Origin: Paratrimastix pyriformis
Taxonomy: Eukaryota; Preaxostyla; Paratrimastigidae
Reading direction: 5' to 3'
NCBI GenBank assembly: GCA_027972325.1
Contig: JAPMOS010000027.1
Location: forward strand, 62,001-126,000
Length of the DNA: 64,000 bases
The position numbers and the translations under genes are program-made. Of this stretch, positions 33,498 to 43,200 are shown in pieces. Positions within the stretch are counted from its first letter, which is position 1. Each line of letters opens with the position of its first letter. The notes below the pieces were generated by a model. That model saw only the letters and a program-made list of their open reading frames with translations. It searched no databases and was not told where the DNA came from.

Positions 33498-36144
33498 CAA
33501 CAACAACAACAACAACAGCAACAGCCGCAGCAGCAGTTGCAACGACAGCAACTCCAGCAGCCACAAGACCAAGCGCAAAAACAACAACACTCAGTGCTCC
33601 TCGCCGGGGATGTGCCCTTGCCTGCCGGGGCTGCCCCGGGCCGGTACCTGGTGCTGGCGGTGAGCGACACCGGGACGGGCATCGCGCCCGCGGCCCAGCC
33701 GCACCTCTTCGAGCCCTTCACCACCAAGACGGGTGCCGCGGGGCTGGGCCTGGCGGCCGTCTTCGGGATGCTGCAGGACGTGGGCGGCTGGGTGGACGTC
33801 ACCACGGGCCCGTGGGGCTCCCGGTTCGCCCTCTGGCTGCCCCTGCCCGGCAGCCGCCCCGCTGCCCCCGCCGCCCACACCGCAACCACCACGGCCACCG
33901 CTGCACCAAGCTCCAGCGTTGGGGCTGCTGGTCTCGGCCCTGCGGGGGGCGGTGCGGCGACGACGGGGCTGGTGCCGGTCGATCGGCGGAGCATCGTCCG
34001 CGTGGTGACGGTGCCCAGTCGGCCCCCTGCCCCGCCGTTGACCAGAAGCAGCAGCACGAGCAGCCGAAATGGCGGGGCGGTCGGCCTTGCCGCATTGCCC
34101 TCGCTGTCGTTGTCCTCGTCGTTGCGGCTGTCGCCCCAGTTGGCCAGGGCAATTCTTTCCCCGGATGCTGCTGCTGCTGCTGCTGTTGATTTGGCGCTGT
34201 CCGCCTCGCCGGGCAGTCCGGTGGGGCCCCTGGGTGGGCGTCAGCACCATCGCAAGCATCATCACCATCATCACCACCACCACCATTCACCGGAGAGCGA
34301 CGGGGCGGCGACGGGGAGGGCGACGGACGGTCCTTCTCCCCGGGTGACAGCCCCAGCAACGGAGGAGACCGACCCGATGGCTCCAGGTGCGACGGGTGCG
34401 CAGCAAGCCCCTGCTCCCACGGGAACACAGCGGTTCCCGTTCCGGGTGCTGCTGGTGGACGACGACCGGGTCATCCAGCTGGCGGGCGCCCAGATCCTGC
34501 GCAGCCTGGGGGCCGAGGCGGTGGTGGTGGTGGGCGACGGGCAGGCGGCCCTGGAGGCGGTGGCGGCGGCCCAGCGGCCCGAGGAGCGCCCCTTCGATCT
34601 GGTGCTGCTCGACCTGGGGCTGCCCCTGATGGCCGGGCCGGAGGCCTTCGCCCGGATGCGGGAGGTGGCGCCCGACCTGGTGGTGGTGGTGCTCTCGGGG
34701 GACGCCGCGGGGCCCGAGGGGGACGCCCTGCTGGCCGCCGGGGCCGCGGCCACCCTCCAGAAGCCCTTCGGGTCGGCCACCCTGGGCGAGGTCCTGGCCC
34801 TGGTCGCGCCTCTGGTCGCGGCCCGGCGCCGCCGCAGCCACCGGCACGCTTCCTCCAGCAGCAGCCTGCAGAGCCAGCAGCAGCAGCACGCCCGCTGGGT
34901 GGCCAGCAGCGTGCCTGCTCCCGCTGCCCTAGCAGCAGATGACCATGTCATCGCCATTCCCGACGCCAGCCCATCGGCCCCAACAACCACCGTCGCCCCT
35001 GGCAGCCCCTCGGCTGGGCTGGTTGCCCCGCCCGACCTGCTGCTGCTGCTGCCCGTCGCCGAGTCGGCCGAGGGACCCCCGGGGATGGCGGCCCTCCCAC
35101 CGCCGGCCGCCGGGTCCGGGGGAGGGGACCAAGCGATTCCCCTGTGGGCCTCCTCGCAACGGCTGGTGTCACCGACCGATCAGCCCCCGTCGACCCTGGC
35201 GGCCCCGCCACAGGAGGACGGTGCTGCGGGGGGAGCCCTCCTCCCGCCCACCCGCCGCACTGTGCCCCGGATGCGATCGCGGGTTGCGCCGCCCCAGCCC
35301 GTCCTGCCCGACAGCCCATGCATCCTCCTCGTCGGTCCGTCATCGCCGTCGTCGGATTGCTCAGTTGCCCACCCGCCCCGCAAAACACTTCCCAAATACA
35401 GGGGGGACTCATGGACATCTGGGGCTGGGGGGACAGATCTGCCTCCCCCCGGGGGTGTTCGTCCCACCACTCACCCTCACCCTCACGCGCCTTCCGCCGG
35501 CGGCGCAGATGACGACGAGGTGGTGCGGAAGGTTGCCGCCAAGATGCTGCACCACCTGGGCTACCGGGTGCTGCAGGCCCGCGACGGGCTGGAGGGGGTG
35601 GAGCAGTTCCAGGCCCACATGGAGGACGTGGCCCTGGTCATGCTCGACATTGTCATGCCCCGCATGGGTCCGCGCGGTGGGGTGGCGGCCCTGGCTGGCT
35701 GGCTGGCTGGCGCTGCCCCGTGCCCCCCTCCATCAGCATCGATCATGCCCTACTGACGACGCCCCCCCCCCCCCCCCCCCGCGGCCAGCCTTGGTTTCTC
35801 ATTCCTCTCTGTGCTTCTCCCGCCCTCCTCTCTCTGGTGCCGCTTCAGGGGGCCGGGAGGCCTTCTTCGAGATGAAGCGGCTGTGCCCGGCGGTGCGGGT
35901 GCTGATCGCGTCGGGCTTCCCCGAGGGGGCCGACGTGGAGGAGCTCACCCGGGCCGGGGCCCGCTTCCTGCAGAAGCCCTACCCCCTCAAGGTGCTCCGC
36001 GCCACCCTCCGAAACTGCCTCGCTGGACAATCTCCTCCCCCCCCTCGCGCAGTCAGCTCGTTGCCCTCGGGGGCGTTGGAGGACTCGGCCACGACCCTGT
36101 CCACCTCCGCCTCCTTCTCCCGCCCACCTTCTGCCTTTCTCTGA
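25959..36144 (+). CDS. Giant dual-sensor hybrid histidine kinase, copy B
   Basis: Multi-exon paralogue of copy A in opposite orientation. From the N-terminus: [13 protein letters not shown] then TM (about 25995-26060), CACHE-like sensor with Asn-glycosylation sites (about 26190-27060; [18 protein letters not shown]), TM then RPIVQLSG (27070-27190), PAS (27530-27840), coiled linker [12 protein letters not shown], kinase 1 with GFSVELNN where an acceptor His is expected (28173-28250) and HATPase motifs (29012-29520), degenerate receiver (29885-30290; [14 protein letters not shown], but no N-terminal acidic pair), Pro-rich linker, TM (30510-30600), second sensor with Cys residues (30600-31470), TM (31480-31550), PAS (31845-32040), kinase 2 (DHp His codon 32434-32436, HATPase 33190-33860 split by poly-Gln), receiver 1 (34437-34830) and receiver 2 (about 35300-36010). 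The frame is open from HATPase 1 through the receiver-like domain into sensor 2 (29493-31793), supporting one fused protein of well over 2,000 aa. Stop at 36142-36144. Confidence 0.84.
28383..28410. repeat. Poly-C tract in a kinase B intron
   Basis: More than twenty C, followed by TTTCTCTAG, in a region of kinase 1 where copy B differs from copy A. It resembles an expanded polypyrimidine tract. Confidence 0.85.
29152..29180. repeat. Poly-C tract in a kinase B intron
   Basis: Broken run of C directly after the HATPase 1 exon that ends TMLVG. The equivalent intron of copy A has a shorter GGGGAGGGGGGAGG run (about 19144-19165 on the plus strand). Confidence 0.85.
33455..33560 (+). repeat. Coding poly-Gln tract in HATPase 2 of kinase B
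   Basis: Mixed CAG/CAA codons, more than twenty consecutive Gln, with a few Pro and Leu, in frame between the N box ([10 protein letters not shown]) and the G1 box (SDTGTGIAP). The tract is much longer and purer than that in copy A although flanking DNA is nearly identical. Confidence 0.9.
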
Positions 36145-36464
36145 CGAACCCCTTCTTTTCTGGGCCGCCCGTGCTGCATGGGTTGGCGTCGCATGCATCT
36201 TTGGAGCGCTGTCTGTTCCCTTTGTCCCTCCCTCCCTCCCTCCATTTCCCCTCCCCCCTCCCCCCCCCCCCCCCTTTTTTTTTTTCGTTGTGTTTGTGAT
36301 CCTTGGTGTGTGCGTTGATTTGTTTTTTCCTCGATTCCTTTTTCCTATCTGTCTTCTCTTGGGTATTGTCTTTATTATTCTTGAAATTTTGATAGCTCGT
36401 TCGTTTTTTCAATTTTCTCCGGCTGAGCTGTTCTCTCCCCTGCTGACATTATTCCCCCTTTGAA
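36145..36464. promoter_or_regulatory. Intergenic region between kinase B and exportin-5
   Basis: 320 bp, strongly pyrimidine-rich on the plus strand (CCCT repeats, then a C run and T11 near 36263-36285). It must contain the 3' UTR of kinase B and the promoter of exportin-5. No gene or RNA is seen. Confidence 0.5.
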
Positions 36465-38798
36465 ATGAACGATTTGCAAGACGTCGCCACGAAGCTTGTT
36501 GAGGCTCTCTCTTTTATCCATGCCCCCACCACCCCTCTGCCACTTCGGAATCAAGCGACAAAGTTTTGCAACGATTTCAAGGAGAAGCACCCTGCATGTC
36601 TCCAGTTGAGCTATCAGATGGTGGCCAGAGAAAACCCCGATATCGTTCGCCACTTTGGCTTTCACTGCCTTGAGCACGTTTTGAATTTTCGGTGGAAACA
36701 GCTGGAGGAAACTCAGATCACCGAATTCAAGACATTCCTTCTCCGGTTTCTAGCCGAGGTTTGTCCCCGCCGTGCCCCAGGCGCCGGTTTTTCTCACCCA
36801 CTCGCAGGGTTTACGCCCGGAGGATCAACCTTTTGCAAAACAGAAAACCGCACAGCTCATCGCCACGGTGGCCGCCCTCGTCTGGCCCACCGGCTGGCCA
36901 GAGCTCTTCGATACCCTTGTCTGTTGTCGGGTATTTCCACCATTTTTACAGCAACTCCCATCATTTTGGGACGTGCAGCTTCAAATTCACCGGATGGGTG
37001 CATTCCCGGCGGAGCTGGTGTGCCTCACCTGCCGGGTGCTGAGCGACGAGCTTGTGACCATGCCCGGCAAGGTGGAGGATGACGGGCGCCGGAAGGAGCT
37101 CGCCACGGCCATGGCCGCTGCGGCCGACCCGCTGCTGGACAGCATCCTGCTGCCCTCCCTCTCCCAGTCCCCGGTCCGGCCCCCTGCCCCCCGACTCGAC
37201 CGCACCCGCCACATCCACGACTCCGCTTTTGTATGATGCTTGCCACTCCCATCCACGTCGGGGTAGTTTTGCTTTTCGGGGGAATCGCCTCCATGCCCGA
37301 GCTGACATTACCACCACCACCCTCGCCCCCGCCCCTCCTGATCTCTCCCCCCCGCCCCCGGCGAACCAGCGCCCCGGGGCCACCATGCTGCGGGCAGCTC
37401 TGGACGCGCTCGAGGCAGTGGTCGAGTGGGCACCGCCCGCGGTCATCTTCCGGTCCCGAGTCCGTCGTCACGCCCCCGGGTTGATGATGCCGGGGTGATG
37501 TACGCCTGGCCCCACTCCGCGACTGAGCGCCACGGTGTTGTTCGGAGGCGAGAGGGTGATGATGCGGGGGCTGGTATAAGCTTCTTGGCCCCCTCCCCAC
37601 ACCGGCACGCCCCCACCAGCATCATCACCCGCCGGGTAGAATCCTCACCTCATGGCGATGGACGTCGCCACCCCCCCGGAGCGCATCCCCGGCCCGGCCG
37701 GGTCACCTCCTCATGGCACTTCTCCGTCCCCCCGGTGTGGTGGTCGCGGTGGTGGTGGCGGCGGCGCAGGAGCCGTCCATCGTGGGGGCCGTAGGCGTCT
37801 TGCTCGACGACCCGACCGTCCGCTCGGTCCGCTCCACCTCCACACCCCTGCCGGTCCCTCCCTCTCTCTCTCTCTCTCATATTCCGGAAAACCGAGCCAC
37901 CAGGGCCCTTAAAAGGGGAACAATCTCTCTCATATTCCGGAAAACCGAGCCACCAGGGCCCGTAAAAGGGGAACAAAGAGAGAAAAGAAATCACTTAAAA
38001 TACCAACTGGTTGGCTCCGTCCCACTCAGTGCTCAGCCCCGTAGCTCGTCGAGCCCTCAGGCGGCACCAGGAAGCAGCAGCTTCTCGTCGCAGTCGGTCT
38101 TGGCCACGCACGGCGGGCCTGGGTTGATGGCAAACGGGTTGCGGGTGTCGGCCAGTCTCCCGGAGGCAGTCTGGTACCAGAAGTCAGGCATCAGGGCAAC
38201 GTAGTACATCAGAGTCACCGAGATCCTCGTGCACCACCAATGCTTCGAGAAGGCAACATGCTCTCTCTCTCTCTCTCTCTCTCATATTCCGGAAACCGAG
38301 CCACCGGGGCCCGTAAAAGGGAACACGAGAAAGACCGAAATCACCCAAGACACAAAAAGGGAAAACAAAGGGAGGACCCCACCACCCCGCACACCCCTTA
38401 ACGGGCGCGCACGAGAAGGTTTGCGTCGAACACCTCGCGCACTTGGCACGGGGGGCACGGGCAGGAGGTGACCGGCTCGCGAGCGCGAGCAAGCGCCTCC
38501 GCAGCGGCCTGGCACCACCAGCCGGCCAACTGGCCAGCGTAGTACATCAGGCACGTCGACATCCGGGCAAGCCACCAGTGTCGGGAGAAGTGGAGCTTCT
38601 ACTTGTCATACTGGGCCTTGATGAGGTCCACGAAGGCAGTCGCCTGTGGGCCCAGTTGGCCAAAGTTGGACAAGCCGAAGGGGTGGAAGCGGGCTCCAGG
38701 GTGGGACTCCAGCCAGGTCCTGTAGTGCTCTGCTTGCCGGCCTCGAGAACGCGGGGGACCTCGCCCCGGAAGGCGGCCTCAGCGTATGTCGGGGCGAG

Positions 38799-38833
<35 letters not shown>

Positions 38834-38987
38834 TCCGGAAAACCGAGCCTGGGGCCCGTAAAGGGGAACAAGAGAGAAAATCACTTAAAATACCAACTGG
38901 TTGGCTCCGTCCCACTCAGTGCTCAGCCCGCTCTCTCACTCTCTCTCTCTCTCTCCCCCCCCCACCCCCATCCATCCATCCGTCCAT

Positions 38988-39055
<68 letters not shown>

Positions 39056-40211
39056 CCATCCATCCATCCATCCATCATTCGCCTTTGCTCCCCTCTGCTC
39101 CCCTTTGCTCCCCTCCCCCCGCCTGCCACTGCCCTGCCACCTCCCAACACGCCCCAGGCCGCCCTGCGGGTGATGACGGCGCTGGTCAAGCGGAAGGCCC
39201 CCGAGGACGCGGCGCCCCTGGCCGACCTCTGCGCCAAGATCGTCCTCTTCGTCCAGTCCCTGCCCAGGCTCACCCCCACCCAGGTCGGCACACATCCCAC
39301 GCACACATCCCACGCACACATCCCACGCACCGCACAGAACACGGGGTGATCCAGGCTCCCCCCCGCCCAGGCCGGCCCCCGCACGCACGTTGGTCATCTC
39401 GAACGCGCTGGATCCACGAACGCGCCGGCGTTGCGCTGGGCCACACCCTCATCAGACTTGCACAGGGCCATCGCGGGCGGAGTGTCACTGATGCTCGGCG
39501 TATGATGGCCGGCACGTCCATCGATGAGGTGGCCCCATTCAAATCGCCATTCACTTAATTGGCGGCACCATCGCACGCGTCAATCACCACCCACCATCCA
39601 CCCACCATCATCGGCATCACATCCACAACCACCAACCCTTTGCAGCTGCTGGACGTGTGCCCCTTCCATTTGCATCATCATCCACAACCATCAAAAAACC
39701 CTCGCACCACCCTCGGCAGATGCTGGACGAGTACCCATTCCATCGGGGCCTCTGCGAGTGCCTCTGCCAGTTCGGACTTGAGCACGGCGCCATGCTGCGT
39801 GAGCCCCAGCGGGCCCGCCTCCTGGCCAGGTCTGACCACACGCGCACACACGTGTGTGGCCCTGTCGTGCGTGTCGATACAGAGAGGGTGCGGGTGTTGA
39901 TACATTCTTCTGCACCAACACACACTCTTCTGCATCAACACATCGGCTCCTCTGCATCTCCGGATCGGTGTGTGTCGTCCATGGGCATGAGCATTGACCG
40001 CCCCCTCCCTCGCCACCACCAACCCCGCCCCAATTCTCTCCCGCCTCCCCTCCCTCCCCCTTCCCCTCCGTGGCCGGGGTTGGAACAGCTACCTGCAGAC
40101 TCTGGTCACCCTGGCGGGCCACCCGTCCCTCCGCCTCTACGCAGCCACCGAGCCCGTCCGTGTCCCCGGGCTTTTCCCCTCCCCTCCCCCTGTCGTCATC
40201 ATCCAACCACA

Positions 40212-40249
<38 letters not shown>

Positions 40250-43200
40250 ATCATCATCATCCAATCATCATCATCCAATCATCATCATCCAATCATCATC
40301 ATCCAATCATCATCATCCAATCATCATCACCACCATCATCATCACCATCATCATCAATCACCATCAATCATCAATCATCATCATCCAATCATCAATCACC
40401 AATCATCAATCATCATCCAATTATCATCACCACCATCATCATCACCATCATCATCAATCACCATCAATCATCAATCATCATCATCCAATCATCAATCACC
40501 AATCATCAATCATCATCCAATTATCATCATCCAATTATCATCACGTCGTCATCATCATCTGCCTCTCCCATCACATCCCATCGCATCCATCCATCCCACC
40601 CCCTGTTGTCTGGCCCCGCCGCCCCCCGTCCATCGCCCCGCCCGCCGACCCGTCCCGGCCCGCCGCCCCGTCGCCCCACCGCCTGCTGGGGGATCGACCT
40701 GGTCCGGGGATTGGTCGGCATCTTCCCCCAGGTCGCGGCCCAGTCGCGGTGGCCGCCGTCGGTCCAGCCCCTCCCCCCCCTCCATCCACCCCCTCCATCC
40801 ATCCACCCCTCCATCCATCCACCCCCTCCATCCATCCACCCCTCCATCCATCCACCCCTCCATCCACCCGGTGAGTGTGTCCTCATTCTGCCAGCGTGCC
40901 CCGCCACGGCCAATCATCATCAGCATCATCATTATCATCAGCATCATCATCATGGCCATCACCGTCCTGCTGGCTCTTGGGGTGCGTTTGGGTGGGGGGC
41001 GGCCAGGGAGCCCCTCGCTGCCCTTCCTGCGGCTGGACTTCACCGAGGAGCGCGAGGCGATGACCTTCGTGGGCCTCGTCCGGTCCCGAGCCTGCGCCCT
41101 GCTGGCGCTCATCGCCGGCCACCAGGTCCATCCGCCCCCATGCCCGGGTGGCGATCCCGATTTCGGGTGGCAATCTCGCCTTTTGTGGCTATCCCCATCC
41201 CCGACACCCAGATGCCCGGGCGGCTCTTCCCCTTTCATGGCGATCTCCCATTGTGGCTGCCCACCATTCCCGACATCCGGACCCAGGTGGCTCTCGCCCT
41301 TCGGGCGGCTATTCCCATCCCCTGCACCCAGATACCCGGGTGGCTATCCCCCAAGCACCACTCATTCCGAAAGAACCCACGCAGGGACCCCGTGCGCGCT
41401 GGAAGGCGGCTCGGGAGGGCAAAAACTAGCGGACGTCGCCTGACTCATCCCCCCCCCCCCCCCCCCCCGGCACCTCACCGTGTTCCCACATCACCGTAGC
41501 CGCTGCTGCCCCTGGAATGCTCGTTGCCCCAGTTGCAGAGCTCCCTGCAGGCCGTGTACGTCGAGCCGTACCCCGGTCCGCCTCCGCATTGGATGATTGG
41601 ATAATGATTGGATGATTGGATGATGTTGATGGTGATGGTAATGGTGATGATGTTGCTGTTGATGACGATGGTAATGGTGATGGTGATGGTGAGGATGATG
41701 ATGGTGACGACGACGATGATATGATGATGATGGCGGTGCCGGTGGTGGCGACGGCGACGGCACTGCTTGTGTGCAGCGACTGCGGCGGACCCGCGCTACG
41801 TGGCTCTGGACAGCGCACTGTGGCTCCTGGAGCAGTCCCTCCGCGCCATGCCGCCAACCCTCTTCGACCCTGCCCTGCCAGCCTCCGTCCGCCCTGCCAG
41901 TCTTCCCTCCCGCCCTCCAGTAGTGCGTCTGGCTGGACCTCTTTTTGCGGGGCTCATTTGGTGATGGTTCCTGCCTGCAGCCCACGAGCTTCCAAGTGTT
42001 CGCTGTGCGCGTCATTTGGGGAGATCCCTCTGCCAGCCCCTTTGCTCCACGCACAGACCCGCCATCCCATCCCATCCCATCCCACACACATTGATTTCTC
42101 ATGCCGCTAACCCCCCTCCCCCCCTCGCCACGCCACCGCACGCCACCACCACCACGCGCGCGCGCACACACACATACCAGACGCAGGCCAGCCAGCTCAA
42201 CACGACCATCGGTGGGGTGCTCGAGTTTCTCTGCCAGCACCCCGGCCCGGTCCGCAACCCCGCCCCGCACTGCCCCGCACTGCCCCCCGCACTGCCCCCC
42301 GCACTGCCCCGCACTGCCCCCACCTGCCCCGCACTGCCCGCCCCCGCACTGCCCCCCGCACCCGACCCCGCACCCGACCCCGCACCCGACCCCGCACCCG
42401 ACCCCGGCACCCGCACCCGACCCCGCACCGGCACCCGCACCGGCACCCGCACCGGCACCCGCACCGGTACCCGCACCGGCACCCGCACCGGTACCCGCAC
42501 CGGCACCCGCACCGGTACCCGCACCGGCACCCGCACCGGCACCCGCACCGGCACCCGCACCGGCACCCGCACCGGCATCATGGCTCATGGCTCGTGGCTC
42601 GTGGCTCATGGCTCATGGCTCGTGGCTCGTGGCTCGTGGCTCGTGGCTCATGGCTCATGGCTCATGGCTCATGGCTCGTGGCTCGTGGCTCGTGGCTCAT
42701 GGCTCATGGTCTTGGCGTTCCTCCTGTCGCCGCCCCCCGTCTGCAGAACCCACTGACGGCCGCCCGGGTGGCCGAGACCTACGCCTCGTTCGCTCACTTC
42801 CTGCGGGGACCCTCCGGGCAGACTCTCGTCCCGCTCGTCGTCCAGCAGGTCAGCCGGCCCGCCCGTCTTGGACATCGGCATCTGCTGGCTGCTGCTGATG
42901 TGTGTGCGTTTGGGGTCTTCTGCAGGTTTTCTCGCTCTTCGTGGGGCCGCCCCCGTCGGAGTATCTGGGGCTCGATGCCCGCCGGATGGCCCTGGCCTCC
43001 CTGTCCAAGATCGCCCTCCACAGCCCCCATTTCCTGGTCCGCATGGGTGAAAGCCACCCCGCCAGCACCCCCATCACCTGAAGGGCATGGTCGATCGCTT
43101 GGTGTGGGCCGGAGCCGCTCCTGGACGGGTGATAGCCGACATGACATGGGTGATTGTCACCACCCTCCGTGGTGGGATCCCGGGGGTTGTAGCCGCTCCT

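Noticed and set aside
32514-35756. Uninterrupted plus-strand frame of about 1080 codons
   Set aside because: It does include real exons of kinase B, but it also reads through introns (poly-C tract, GGGGAGGG stretch) because the GC-rich sequence rarely holds stops. Not used as a gene model as it stands.
40213-40545. CRISPR-like spacing of repeats
   Set aside because: The units are low-complexity ATC repeats with no unique spacers, inside a eukaryotic intron.
39994-41499. Long plus-strand frame rich in His, Ile, Ser and Pro
   Set aside because: Produced by ATC and CCATCC repeats; only two short patches inside it ([19 protein letters not shown] and [18 protein letters not shown]) match exportin-5.
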